Assembly: GCA_002478145.1 (NCBI GenBank)
Contig: DLMI01000018.1
Location: forward strand, 2,033 to 66,032
Direction of reading: 5' to 3'
DNA from: Acidobacteria bacterium UBA7540
GTDB taxonomy: Bacteria > Acidobacteriota > Terriglobia > UBA7540
DNA length: 64,000 nucleotides
This document shows positions 9,227 through 18,323 of the stretch, in pieces. The notes under the pieces are model-generated. The model saw only the letters and a program-made list of their open reading frames with translations, did not search any database and was not told where the DNA came from. Within the stretch, counting starts at the first letter, position 1; every line of letters starts with the position of its first letter. Made by a program: the position numbers and the translations under genes.

Positions 9227-9412
9227 CATGAGTGGAAATCAACAAGCCCATTCTTGAGGGTTTCTACGGGAGCGATTCTGGGCAGGTTTTCTAACACCGC
9301 TGCCCTAGCGGTGTGGTGGAACACCTTTCTTTCGGTCGAGTCGCCCAGCACGAGATCAAGCCGTCGCGACTCGCCCGGCAGCAGAAGTATAGTGCCAACT
9401 CCCTAGTGGTCA

Positions 9413-9505
9413 CCGACTCGGAAACTACATACCGTAGCCCCTTTAGCTCTTGCGAACAGCCACATGGACGAAGCGACACTTCTCGCAAACTGACCCACTG
9501 CCCAA
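9413..9505. repeat. About 95-bp composite dispersed repeat, copy 1
   Basis: Begins CCGACTCGGAAACTA and ends AAACTGACCCACTGCC. The copy at 38208-38304 has the same two ends at the same spacing while the middles differ, suggesting a short mobile or recombinogenic element with conserved ends. Confidence 0.55.
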
Positions 9506-9559
9506 TCCTCTTCCCAATTAACAACACGCGTGGTGCCTGTGTCACGAAAAGGAGGTCCT

Positions 9560-9972
9560 GTGTTCGTTGAACTCATGCCGCTTCTTGCCGGCCGCACTGT
9601 GCTCATCACGGTGGCCAAGGTGGATGATCCCGCTTCGCGGGGCTGCGCGTCAATGTTATCCCCACCCAGGCAAAGGCCGACGAGAACCCTACTCTAACCA
9701 CCCCACTTACCTACACCGGCCCGCCCGAGGAACTCGATGCGGAACTCGGGAAGCATCTGGCCGGCTATGTCCAAACCCACCAGCAAACCGCCAGCACTCT
9801 GGCCGAGGCCAAGGCCACCATGGAGGCTGCCGCCAAGGCAGCACAGGAGGAAGCGAAGCGCAAAGCTGAGGAGCGCAAGTCCACACGCGCTTCCAACGCT
9901 GGCGCCCGCGCGACCCGAAACGTCAGGGCGGAGTCTGCGAAGGAGTTTGTGTGGAACCCCCAGCGCCGTGTC
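9560..9972 (+). pseudogene. PRTRC system protein E, frameshifted and truncated
   Basis: GTG at 9560 follows a strong SD (AAAGGAGG). The first 27 codons (MFVELMPLLAGRTVLITVAK) and then, after a frame change near 9641, LRVNVIP, LTTPLTYTGPPEELDAELGK and a helical Ala/Lys/Glu-rich stretch match the PRTRC protein E pattern. PRTRC (ParB-related, ThiF-related cassette) genes travel on plasmids and integrative elements. The frame shift breaks the gene, and beyond about 9965 it reads into the antisense of the GH2 gene, so its own C-terminus is lost at a junction there. Confidence 0.72.
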
Positions 9973-12303
9973 TTACGGAAGCGCCATCGTCGTCGCCTCC
10001 TCGATCTGCAACTTAACCTCCTGTGCGCCCAGGGTCGGGTGTTTCGCGCGGAGCAGCACAGCCCCGGGCGTTTCTTTGGCTCGAATCCAGACTGCTCCGA
10101 CTCCTCCGGAGAGAACAAAAGGGTTTTCCCCCAGGATTTCTGCCGGCCCCTCGATCTCCAACGCGACCGCGCCCGTGGCGAACGGCCGCACTGCGCCAAA
10201 CTCATCCGTCACGCGGAGCACGACGCGAGTTGTGTCCGCTCCATCTGCGACCAGAACGTTGTCGTCAGCGCGAAGCTCAAACTTCTGGTCGATCCCCTTG
10301 CCGGAATACGACTTCGCAATGACCTTCTTGCCCGCAATATAGCCTTCGATGCGGAGATCACCCCACTGATGGTCCGCCCTGTAAAGGTTCACCAAGAACG
10401 GAGGATGTGGGAGGTTCCCATATTGTGTGTGGTCCGGATCACCCTCGGCTATAAGGTTGTCGCCGACATAGAATTTCAAATGGTCACAGTTCGAACAGAC
10501 GACCACTCGATTTAACCAATCCAAATCGTCGCCTCGTGACCAATAGAACGCCGGCTCTAGGACGATTTCTTCCTCCGCATCGCACTGTGACTTATAAAAG
10601 TACGCAGCCGGCTTCGGCTCGCGAAAGATGTCGGACACGCCGTGGTAGCAGATGCGATCTCCCGAACCGAAATCTCCATGTGTGTCGTAATCAAAGGCGC
10701 ACCAGCCAATTCCCCCGGAGTATGACGGGCTGGAGGCGAGCTGGCTGTGAACGCGCGCGTGCCGCAGTGCGTGCTCCATCAAGCGCGTGACGTTGTCGAA
10801 TGACTTGGTCGGGAAGGTGTGGCCGCAGAACTCCGTGTTCAGATAGCGCGGGTGATTCGGGGCCTGCAGCGGAAAGCCAAAGTCGTTCATAGTGAAGACG
10901 TCCTCCAGGAACTCAGATCCCTGGAAGTATCGAATGCCGCCGGTCTGGCGCGTCGGATCGAGAGAGTGGGCCACGGCGTTCGTGCGAGTATAGAAGTCAT
11001 GATCGTCTAAGGACTCGTTGATGCGGACGCCCCAAAGAATAATCGAGGGATGATTCCAATCGCGCCGGATCATGCGCCGCACGTTATCAATTGACAGCAG
11101 CTTCCAGGCCTCGTCGCCGATGTGTTGCCAGCCGGGAATCTCCTCGAGCACCAGGAGGCCGATCTCATCGCAGCAGTCGAGGAAGTGGCGCGACTGCGGG
11201 TAGTGGGAGGTTCGGACGAGGTTGCACTTCAGCTCCTTTTTGAGGATAAGCGCGTCGCGCCGCTGGACTCGTTTTGGCATCGCTTGCCCGACAAAAGGAA
11301 ATGTCTGGTGCCGACTCAAGCCGCGGAGTTTGACCACCTGCCCGTTCAACTTGAAGCCTTCCTCGGTGAACCGAGCTTCGCGAAAGCCGACCCGGCGCAC
11401 GTCTTCATCGATGACTTTTGGACCTTTGCGGAGGTGCGCAACGACCGCGTAAAGATGGGGCTGCTTCAGGTCCCAGAGCTTGACCTTGCCCAGCCCAGTC
11501 AGTTGGAGCAAATGCGAGGCTGGCTCGGGAGAGACATCCGCCGCGGGAATGTTCTTCTCCGCGCGGGCGATAACCTGATCGCCATCGCGCAGCTCTGCTT
11601 CAAGGGTCAGTGACTCGCGGCCTTTCTCGAGGGTCCCGACAAAGCACTCGACTTCAACGCTCGGATGATCGCTGAGAACGTCTTTCGGCTTGGCGAAGAT
11701 GTTCTCAATGAAAGTTCCCGGCGCCACGCGCAATGCAACCTCGCGATAGATGCCTCCGAAGGTCAGGTAATCGATTTGACCACCGAAGGGCGGGATATCC
11801 GGCCGTTCGGTTGAGTCCACAGCGACAGCCAGCACGTTCTCTCCGTCCCAGTCGAGGTGGGGCGTGAGATCGAAAGAGAAGGGAGTGTATCCTCCCTTGT
11901 ACTCACCCAGCCGTTGCCCGTTGATCCACACGGTTGAGGCGGTCATCACACCTTCGAAATCGACGAAGACGTGACGCCCTCTGGCTTCGGACGGAAGCTT
12001 GAACCGGCGCCGATAGGCCGAGACAAACTCGTAAGCCTTGTCATCAAAGCTGTGCCAGGGCAGGCGAACGTTTGTGTGCGGAATCATGACTTGCTCGAAT
12101 CCCGAATCGTCGAACTCACGCGCCTGGAATCCCTCGACGGCGTGGTTGCTGTATCGCCAGTTCCGGTTGATCGGCAGCAGAAGCCGCCCGCCCGGACTCG
12201 ACGCTGCGCTGTCCGGTGAGAGCGCCTCGGCAAGTGTGTTCGTGCCCAGGGTCGCTCCTGCGATCATCGTGCCAGTGTTCTTCAAGAAGTTGCGGCGGTC
12301 CAT
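9973..12303 (-). CDS. Exported glycoside hydrolase family 2 (beta-galactosidase-like)
   Basis: 776 aa from ATG at 12303 with AGGGGG upstream. The N-terminus MDRRNFLKNTG is a twin-arginine signal. The order is sugar-binding jelly roll (about 55-220, with VDFEGVMTASTVWINGQ), immunoglobulin-like domain (about 225-325), TIM barrel (about 330-580) and C-terminal beta domains. In the barrel, GVRINES holds the acid/base Glu in the place of the usual NEP motif and LNTEFCGH the nucleophile Glu. Probably cleaves beta-galactosides or beta-glucuronides in the periplasm. Its stop codon lies exactly where the PRTRC E relic ends. Confidence 0.9.
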   Translation of the reverse strand: MDRRNFLKNTGTMIAGATLGTNTLAEALSPDSAASSPGGRLLLPINRNWRYSNHAVEGFQAREFDDSGFEQVMIPHTNVRLPWHSFDDKAYEFVSAYRRRFKLPSEARGRHVFVDFEGVMTASTVWINGQRLGEYKGGYTPFSFDLTPHLDWDGENVLAVAVDSTERPDIPPFGGQIDYLTFGGIYREVALRVAPGTFIENIFAKPKDVLSDHPSVEVECFVGTLEKGRESLTLEAELRDGDQVIARAEKNIPAADVSPEPASHLLQLTGLGKVKLWDLKQPHLYAVVAHLRKGPKVIDEDVRRVGFREARFTEEGFKLNGQVVKLRGLSRHQTFPFVGQAMPKRVQRRDALILKKELKCNLVRTSHYPQSRHFLDCCDEIGLLVLEEIPGWQHIGDEAWKLLSIDNVRRMIRRDWNHPSIILWGVRINESLDDHDFYTRTNAVAHSLDPTRQTGGIRYFQGSEFLEDVFTMNDFGFPLQAPNHPRYLNTEFCGHTFPTKSFDNVTRLMEHALRHARVHSQLASSPSYSGGIGWCAFDYDTHGDFGSGDRICYHGVSDIFREPKPAAYFYKSQCDAEEEIVLEPAFYWSRGDDLDWLNRVVVCSNCDHLKFYVGDNLIAEGDPDHTQYGNLPHPPFLVNLYRADHQWGDLRIEGYIAGKKVIAKSYSGKGIDQKFELRADDNVLVADGADTTRVVLRVTDEFGAVRPFATGAVALEIEGPAEILGENPFVLSGGVGAVWIRAKETPGAVLLRAKHPTLGAQEVKLQIEEATTMALP

Positions 12304-12742
12304 GATGGCTACACCCCCTATTGCAGATCTCGGTAATGAATCCGTCACCTTCCTCCGATGGTGGACGGAGTCGGAACATTAGCAATAGGAATTGCCAATT
12401 TCAATTGGAATCTCTATTTTGGCCTTCCAGCAGCTCCGAGTTCACACCCATTCGTCTTCCAGGGAACCCTTCCATTTCCTGTTTCGTCCCCGGATTCTGG
12501 CCGACTCGGAAGCTGGGGTCTCGTGGTGAGCCTGCACTCTGGTGCCTGCCTACCAGGGAATCGAAATAGTGGCCTGAAACCCCCTTCCTCTGGGAGAAAT
12601 GGCTGGCATCTGATCCTGCCGCGAAGGATATCCACCACACTCTCTCCCCCATCTGGCTGCCTGAACCCCATTTGAGAAGGAAGAGTCCCAATGATCTTCT
12701 CCATGATGATCCTACAGGGTCTTCAGAGAAAGGAGGTCCCCG
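12304..12742. other. Intergenic region with dispersed-repeat fragments
   Basis: No supported gene. Bases 12404-12455 resemble 6366-6415 (shared ATTTTGGCCTTCCA plus flanking matches), and 12501-12514 (CCGACTCGGAAGCT) is a degenerate copy of the left end of the 95-bp repeat. The stretch from 12670 onward leads with an SD into the coding fragment that follows. Confidence 0.45.
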
Positions 12743-12995
12743 GTGCGCTTTCAGGGCAAAAGTCGACTCGGCTTCACACGCAGGGCACGTCGGGCTCCTG
12801 GCATGTTCAGGGCTTTTGAATGATATCTCTGGATCCGGAGATCAGCGCCATATCTCCTTTTGGCAGGCCGTCAAGTTGGTGGAAAAAACAGAGGAAGAAG
12901 ACGAACAGGGCGTAGTCACGGTAAGGGAGAAAGAACGCTTCTCGAACGAGTTGACGCTGGTGTTTTCAACGGGCCAAGTGACGATACTGAAATAA
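12743..12995 (+). pseudogene. Frameshifted small gene of the decayed element
   Basis: GTG at 12743 follows AAAGGAGG at a good distance and opens 25 codons before a stop. A second frame then has coding character and ends naturally at TAA (FWQAVKLVEK, REKERFSNELTLVFSTGQ). The two parts fit one original gene of about 80 codons split by a frame change. Not recognised. The SD style is the same as that of the PRTRC E and ssb leaders. Confidence 0.35.
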
Positions 12996-13192
12996 CCCTG
13001 CCAATCCCACATGATTGAGAATCGCAATCGCTGCAAGAACCAGTTAGAGCAGCACTCGGTATGAATCGGAACTTCTGCTCGAAATCGGAGTTCCGGGCGG
13101 TTGGCCGGCAAACCGCACCTTGCCCCAGCGGTCACCTCAAGAAACGGCCCCTCCCGGGCTGGCCGAAGGTCGGATCGGTGACGGATTGACCT

Positions 13193-13651
13193 CTAGTGTT
13201 CACCAGCCTGGCTCGTGGCCTGCTGCTTCACAAAATCGAACGTGCAAGGGCGGCCTACGATGCCGAGTCCTTGGCTCCTGGTGCCTGTGCCCTCTGTCTC
13301 TTTGAATTGGGCCTTGATGTCGTAGCTATAATCCTCGCCCTGGTGGGCGAAGACTCCACGGGCATATTTCCTGGACGCGACTGTGCCGTTGGCCGACAGC
13401 TTGGCGCTGCCGTCCTCCTTGATCTTGCCTTCGATCAGCAGGTAACCGGGTTGCCCCGCCGTGCCGTGCTCTCCGTGAAAATTGCTCTTCTGGATGACGC
13501 TGGGAAACTCCCAGGTGTAGCCCTCAGTGTTCCCTTTTGCAGGGCAAGTGAGCTTCGTGAGCCAATTGCCGTCGAACCGCTCCTGTGCAACCAAAATCCC
13601 TGGCAACAGCACCAGGGCGCAAACCACCACCAGCCGGACCGTTTTCCGCAT
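13193..13651 (-). CDS. Small secreted protein of unknown function
   Basis: 152 aa from ATG at 13651, preceded by GGAGGGAAAGGAA. It has a signal peptide (MRKTVRLVVVCALVLLPGI) with cleavage near LVAQ. The mature part begins RFDGNWLTKLTCPAKG and contains beta-strand-rich segments and two further conserved-looking cysteines. The overall look is of small secreted Acidobacteriota proteins that measure about 130 residues after processing; no enzymatic motif is seen. Stands alone between element fragments. Confidence 0.7.
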   Translation of the reverse strand: MRKTVRLVVVCALVLLPGILVAQERFDGNWLTKLTCPAKGNTEGYTWEFPSVIQKSNFHGEHGTAGQPGYLLIEGKIKEDGSAKLSANGTVASRKYARGVFAHQGEDYSYDIKAQFKETEGTGTRSQGLGIVGRPCTFDFVKQQATSQAGEH

Positions 13652-13827
13652 TTCCTTTCCCTCCTTGGGGGCACAAACTAGCACAGTTCTTGCGCAACGG
13701 TCAACAACCTGAGCCCGGTTCCAACGGCTTCGGAATGTCCGAAGGGACGAGCATTCGACCAAGGCGCGGGGCGCATTCGCGGTCCAATCGCAAGGGTATT
13801 CTCACGAATCCCTGGAGGACAACCATC

Positions 13828-14580
13828 ATGAAGAATGCCCACGAGCGCTTTGGGGTGTTGGAATACACGAAGCGAATGAAGGACACCACCACGCGAATCC
13901 GGCTGCGGTTGGATCGCTTTATTAGAGAGGTCGAAGACGCACGGAACGGCAAGGCCCACCTCATATCTGTCTTAGGTGGCGACTCCGATGTTCGCGCCAT
14001 CTGGGCAGCCGTCATCGAGCAGAACCTCTTTACCGTGGAAGCTCCAGGAATCGATCCTCTAACCGTGACCTTGGGTGAGGATGCCCAATGCTTCCGCGGG
14101 ACTATCACTATCGCCGGCCGCAGACCAATCCGCCACTTAGTCGCAATCTCGGCGGAGCTGGCCAAAACGCGACCGGGAGCAGACCCACAAGGCAGGCGCA
14201 CCATCCTCTGTGATAACGACCCGACGTTTGTGCTGTATCGCACCGCGCAACGGTTTGGGTTGCCGGTGGTGCCAGATTGGGCCGGCTGGTTCAACGAGGA
14301 ACTCAAGCGGCATGGGGCGATCAAACCGCTGCTCGGGCTGGGATGCTCTCCGGTGCACGTCAGCGGCACGAAGAAGTTGTTCCTGAAATGGATTCGACGC
14401 GCCCTGCGCCAGAAGCGGATTGAGGTTCCTGACCGCAATGGGCCGGTCCGCTGGAACCTGGCCCACAGTTTCTTCCAAATCAACCAGAATGACCTGGGGG
14501 AGGGGAGCCGTCAGGAGCTAGGCGAAGACAGTCCTAACACCCTGGCGGAGGAGGATACACAGTTATGCGAATCATCTTGA
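13828..14580 (+). CDS. Hypothetical protein, mobile-element associated
   Basis: 250 aa from ATG at 13828, with GGAGG eight bases upstream; longer frames to 13585 lack a site. Basic, soluble, no signal peptide. The middle section (HLVAISAELAKT, RTILCDNDPTFVLYR, RFGLPVVPDWAGWF) looks like a compact alpha/beta domain and the C-terminus is acidic. The next small gene starts inside its last codons. I do not recognise the family. Position and strand link it to the ssb and PRTRC E remnants, but unlike them it appears intact. Confidence 0.6.
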   Translation: MKNAHERFGVLEYTKRMKDTTTRIRLRLDRFIREVEDARNGKAHLISVLGGDSDVRAIWAAVIEQNLFTVEAPGIDPLTVTLGEDAQCFRGTITIAGRRPIRHLVAISAELAKTRPGADPQGRRTILCDNDPTFVLYRTAQRFGLPVVPDWAGWFNEELKRHGAIKPLLGLGCSPVHVSGTKKLFLKWIRRALRQKRIEVPDRNGPVRWNLAHSFFQINQNDLGEGSRQELGEDSPNTLAEEDTQLCESS

Positions 14581-14742
14581 AGGTTTCAAGCAACAACGAG
14601 TATTGCGATGGGGGATGTGAGTTCGCCCTCGTGGATTTGACCCCTGAACTTGCTGCGCTAGCCCTGCGAAGGATCGACACACTTCGAGAGGAACCTCGAC
14701 CCGGATATCGATGAGACCTATTATCCGGAATTCCTATTTTGA
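14565..14742 (+). pseudogene. Small element gene broken by a frameshift
   Basis: ATG at 14565 overlaps the end of the preceding gene by 16 bases and follows GGAGGAGG. The frame gives MRIILKVSSNNEYCDGGCEF and stops after 49 codons, but removing one base near 14691 continues into NLDPDIDETYYPEFLF and a stop at 14740-14742, which reads as the natural continuation. It then meets the end of the DUF4440-like gene on the other strand. Function unknown. Confidence 0.45.
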
Positions 14743-15285
14743 GGTTCGAGTACCTTTCCGGTGCGGAGCGTGCGACCGGGTCCTACTTTTTCTATGCTGG
14801 ACCGCCGGTTTCTCTGGAGCCGGCAGCGGAAGGTCAGAGTTGAACATCACGCGCGCAATCTTCCACGACCCGTCGGCCTGCTTGCGGTAGATGGTTAGGT
14901 ACTTGCCGCGGTCCTCGATGGGTGCCGCCCCGGGAGGGGTAACGGTCATGGAATAGGTTCCGCGATCGTAGGCCAGGTCCGCTTGCCCCTCGATTTCCAA
15001 ACTCTGCTCCTGGAAGTTGGAAAACGGCGGGAAAGCCTCATACCAGGCCTGGATGGCGGCCTTGCCCTGGAGCGCCGCCTGGTTGGGCGGCAACTGGATG
15101 GCGTCCTCGGTATAAAGGGCCAAATCCCCCTTCCAGTCTTTGGCTATCATCATCATCATATCGGTCTCATCCGCCTTGCGAATCGCCGTTCGATCGGCCT
15201 CGGACAGTCCGGTTGGTCGCTGGCATCCGACACTGAAGCCCAGGCAGATCGCCAAGCCTATCGTCACAATGAGTCGCTTCTCCAT
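14734..15285 (-). CDS. Lipoprotein with SnoaL/DUF4440-like fold
   Basis: 183 aa from ATG at 15285, behind GGAGG; an upstream start at 15345 is less likely. The signal has a lipobox-like SVGC. The mature domain has the NTF2/SnoaL order: helix with EADRTAIRKADE, DWKGDLALYTEDAIQLPPN, GKAAIQAWYEAF, then strands ending GSWKIARVMFNSDLP. Such proteins are small ketosteroid-isomerase-like proteins without a fixed reaction. The last 25 residues are basic (Arg/His/Lys-rich) and cross the junction with the element fragment, so they may not be original. Confidence 0.8.
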   Translation of the reverse strand: MEKRLIVTIGLAICLGFSVGCQRPTGLSEADRTAIRKADETDMMMMIAKDWKGDLALYTEDAIQLPPNQAALQGKAAIQAWYEAFPPFSNFQEQSLEIEGQADLAYDRGTYSMTVTPPGAAPIEDRGKYLTIYRKQADGSWKIARVMFNSDLPLPAPEKPAVQHRKSRTRSHAPHRKGTRTSK

Positions 15286-15495
15286 TGCATTTGCCTCCTC
15301 TCCGAGTGCTCCCTCCCGGAGCCCTCGGCGGCTACGAAGATACACCCGGAATTAACTTTTTGGCTCTCGCCGGTGTGAAGTGTACTCCCATTTGCGTCCA
15401 ACGGAGCTCAATTCTTTCTTCAATCGGCATCATCGGCTCCGAACTGCCCATCCAGAAGTCCCTCAAACCCGTTCTCGCCGCCTAAGGAGGAGACT

Positions 15496-15714
15496 TTGCC
15501 TCTGCTGGAGACGATCGCAGATTACTTGCGTGCCCATGCCCAAGAGTTAGGGGACAGAATCCTTGAATCCTACCCGCCCCTTCACGCCATCGACGACCCA
15601 CCGTCACCCCTTATCAGCAAGCTCCTGCGAAAGCCTTACCCGGCCCAGACGCCCGCCATCATGGGCCTAGTCGGGCGCTGGCAGCAGGCGCGAGCGTCTT
15701 GCTTTGCTCGCTGA
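15496..15714 (+). pseudogene. N-terminal remnant of a helicase-like protein
   Basis: TTG at 15496 is preceded by AAGGAGG. The 72 codons include KPYPAQTPAIMGLVGRWQQA, which resembles the Q-motif-like region directly before the Walker A motif in large SNF2/DEAD-type helicases of integrative elements; the expected GTGKT never comes because the sequence diverges and stops. The base run just before (ending LPIQKSLKPVLAA and a stop at 15485) may be the tail of a preceding element gene. Confidence 0.4.
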
Positions 15715-15970
15715 ACGACAGCGAGCCGAGGGGTGACGGGAGCCGGCATGTCAAAATAGCGCGCGGGGAACCGTGCCCCGCGGCGCTCCTCGAAGCGTGC
15801 ATTCGACCGCTGGCGCGCCTTCGCGCGTCAGTCTCTACTGGCCGCCGCCCGCGCGGACTTTGACCACCGGCGCCACATAGCACTGATGAGCGACGCCAAG
15901 TGCCCATCCGCTTCCAGATCGACTTCCCACACGCTACGAGACTCGCACTGCGAAACTTGACCCCAACCCG
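15715..15970. other. Possible further coding relic
   Basis: A plus-strand frame near 15808-15957 has coding-like composition (FDRWRAFARQSLLAAARADF) without start or ribosome-binding site. It is probably another fragment of the element that left the helicase-like N-terminus. No other feature was seen. Confidence 0.3.
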
Positions 15971-17617
15971 CTAGCGCTTACGTACGGGCTGCGGACCGGT
16001 AGTCGGTGGCTTGACTACGGCTCGGAATTTCTCGGTCACGTCCTCCATGCGAAGCTTTTCGTACCCCTTGCGTCGGACTATGACTCGATAGTCGAAAGCC
16101 ACATTCGACTTGCCCCCTCCCAATTCACGTACTTCAAAGGATGTAGGCAACTTCTGCGCCACGTACAATCCATTGCAATCCCCGCCGGGAGTAAGGAAGA
16201 CGTGATAGGCCAGGTTCGCATTCACGGTCTGAAGAAAGACGGGATCGAGCGCAATGGTGGCGACCCCGCTTTCGAGCTTACCGGAGCCGAAGTCCTCAAA
16301 CCAGACGTCAGGGGCCTCGACGGCATAGAGAGCCACCTTCCGGCCGCCGACAATGGGAACGACGGCTGACTTGGTTCCGGAACAATCCAGATTCCCGTTG
16401 ACGAAGATGGTACAACCATAATCACTGTAGTTCGGAGCTATGGCATTCAATATGGGCGCGCTTGCAGACGTTGAGTTATTGTTGAGGACTAAGGTTGGAT
16501 AACTAGCGCTGTTGTTTACCCCGGTTATGGCTTCGCCGCCTCCTGCATTCACTCCGAGGACCCCGGAATAGCTAGTGTTGCTGCTTACTCCCATAACTCC
16601 GTTGGCACTAGTGTACCCTTCGCCGTAAACACCGGCTGGATTCGAGTAGGTACTAGTGGTCGTCCCTACGAGCCCCGCAGAACCTCTACCACCCGAGGGC
16701 GCAGTGCCCGCGACCGCCGGGTACGCCGTACCATAAGTCTGCCCCCAGACCCCATTCCCGGAATTACTGCCCCCATAGATTGCAGTGTAACCGCTCGCGG
16801 TGGTAGTAGCATAGATTGCAGTGCTAGCCGAGGCAGTGACGATCTGCTCGCCGGTGAAGGTGTTGGTGCTGGCCGCCAGCGTCGGGACTTTGGTCGTGTC
16901 CAGGTTGAGCGTCACGTAGCCGCTCGTGCCCCCGCCGGTCAGGTCCGTCCCCGCCGCCACGCCGGTGATGGTGCCACCACCGCCGCCGCCGCTGCCGCAG
17001 GGCGACGCCGTGGTCATTAGCAAACCGCCTGCCCCGGCCTGGACGCAGTTGCCTGCGGTCAGACCCGCGACCCACACGTTGCTGTCAAACTTCCCCGTGC
17101 CGTTCACTTCCAGCGTGGCGGCGGGCGTGGTCGTCCCGATGCCCACGAGGCCCGACCTTGATATCATGAGCATGGCTGTGGGAAACCCCAAATCGTTATA
17201 CGTGGAAATCGCGAACTGGCTGGAGGTGAGGGTGGCATCCGGTTGGTTTTCGATGGCCCAGTCGCGGTTGTTGGCGGTTGCCGCCCCCCGATTCAACAGG
17301 ACCCCCGCGTAGCCGTATTGTAATTCCGTGTCAGCAGTTAAATAAGTGCTCGCCCCGGCTTGCGCGGCATCAAGCAGCAGAGATGGGAAATAGTGTCCGT
17401 TGAGAGTTCCGGGCGTCGTCGTAGCGATGCCCAGTTGGGTGCCGATCTGATACAGCGTCGAGTTGCCCATGTCCCCGGAATTGTCGGTGAAGATTGGGAT
17501 GTAATTCTGCGTGCCGGTGATGACGTCGGGCCTAATCACGGTCGCGGCGGTCAAGATCGTTCGAAGGGAGGGAATTCTAGGGGAAGCCCACCCCCTCTCA
17601 GGCTCGCCATTGGCCAC
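15971..17617 (-). CDS. Tail-fibre-like surface repeat protein, probably 5'-truncated
   Basis: 548 aa as called. Gly/Ser/Thr/Ala-rich with motifs such as GLVGIGTTTPAATLEVNGT and GGGGGGTITGVAAGTDLTGGG that are typical of phage tail-fibre or trimeric surface proteins, then GVWGQTYG/GVMGVSS repeats, and a C-terminal globular part (about 410-548, VALYAVEAPDVWFEDFGSGKL) like the end domain of large bacterial secreted fibre proteins. There is no signal peptide and no SD at the start, and the first 40 residues look unrelated, so the true N-terminus was probably lost. Probably extracellular. Confidence 0.65.
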   Translation of the reverse strand: MANGEPERGWASPRIPSLRTILTAATVIRPDVITGTQNYIPIFTDNSGDMGNSTLYQIGTQLGIATTTPGTLNGHYFPSLLLDAAQAGASTYLTADTELQYGYAGVLLNRGAATANNRDWAIENQPDATLTSSQFAISTYNDLGFPTAMLMISRSGLVGIGTTTPAATLEVNGTGKFDSNVWVAGLTAGNCVQAGAGGLLMTTASPCGSGGGGGGTITGVAAGTDLTGGGTSGYVTLNLDTTKVPTLAASTNTFTGEQIVTASASTAIYATTTASGYTAIYGGSNSGNGVWGQTYGTAYPAVAGTAPSGGRGSAGLVGTTTSTYSNPAGVYGEGYTSANGVMGVSSNTSYSGVLGVNAGGGEAITGVNNSASYPTLVLNNNSTSASAPILNAIAPNYSDYGCTIFVNGNLDCSGTKSAVVPIVGGRKVALYAVEAPDVWFEDFGSGKLESGVATIALDPVFLQTVNANLAYHVFLTPGGDCNGLYVAQKLPTSFEVRELGGGKSNVAFDYRVIVRRKGYEKLRMEDVTEKFRAVVKPPTTGPQPVRKR

Positions 17618-17650
17618 CTATACAGGCTCAGCATCTAATGTCGCACCAAG

Positions 17651-17749
17651 ATGCTGCGAGGGTACTCTTGTCAAGTCGGCCAGCACAATGACAAACGCCA
17701 GGTTCTGGAAAAAATTCGTGTAAGTGGGCCGGTGCGGCGGACACTATGA
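17651..17749 (+). CDS. Very small ORF coupled to the next
   Basis: 32 codons ending GPVRRTL at a TGA that overlaps the ATG of the following ORF (ATGA). The composition of its second half looks coding; no ribosome-binding site is seen, and the N-terminus may be missing. Probably part of the decayed element. Confidence 0.3.
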   Translation: MLRGYSCQVGQHNDKRQVLEKIRVSGPVRRTL

Positions 17750-17895
17750 CGCTTGAGCCCTTCGGACTGGAGCTCTGGCGATACAACAGGAAGGCGAGGA
17801 CATGGGCTGCGTATGACATGAAGGAGGGTCAAAAGCATTGGGTTCCTGCACACCCCGCAGTACGGAAACCCAAGTGCTCTGGCAGACCGACATAG
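17746..17895 (+). CDS. 49-aa basic ORF, overlapping start
   Basis: Starts at the ATGA shared with the preceding ORF. Sequence MTLEPFGLELWRYNRKARTW then DMKEGQKHWVP is rich in Trp and Lys and looks coding. No family recognised. The four-base overlap is the main support. Confidence 0.35.
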   Translation: MTLEPFGLELWRYNRKARTWAAYDMKEGQKHWVPAHPAVRKPKCSGRPT

Positions 17896-18323
17896 GCATG
17901 CACCAGAAACGTGCCGACACCTATTCCGCACGCCCCTGTCGGCCGCGGCCGGGATTACTCCCCATAGGCCGCAGGGTTTTGGGATTGGCCAGCAGCAGCA
18001 CCGGCCCGGTTGGCGAGATTTCTGTCCGGAAGTCCCCTTCGGGGACCCGAACCCCGTTTCTGGACCGTGAGACGAAGCGTTGAAGGGCCCCGGATTACAT
18101 CCGCATTGCCGACTATTCGAGAGTTTAGTAACGAGAAGCGCGTTTTATCAGTACTAACCAAAGGTAGAAAGCTAGCGTTCCTCGCCTATATGTCTGGGAT
18201 TCAAGGGGCCAGAGAGCAAATTTTCAACACAAGAATGAATGCGATAACCCGAGAACCAGTCAGACGAGGGAGCTGTGTTGTACAGATTGCTCGTCCTTTG
18301 CGCGCCTCGATTGAGCTGTGCGG
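17896..18323. other. Intergenic region, nothing firm
   Basis: No supported gene. Bases 18050-18066 (GAACCCCGTTTCTGGACCG) nearly match 21010-21027 (GAACCCCGTTTCGGGACCG), another short dispersed repeat. Confidence 0.4.
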
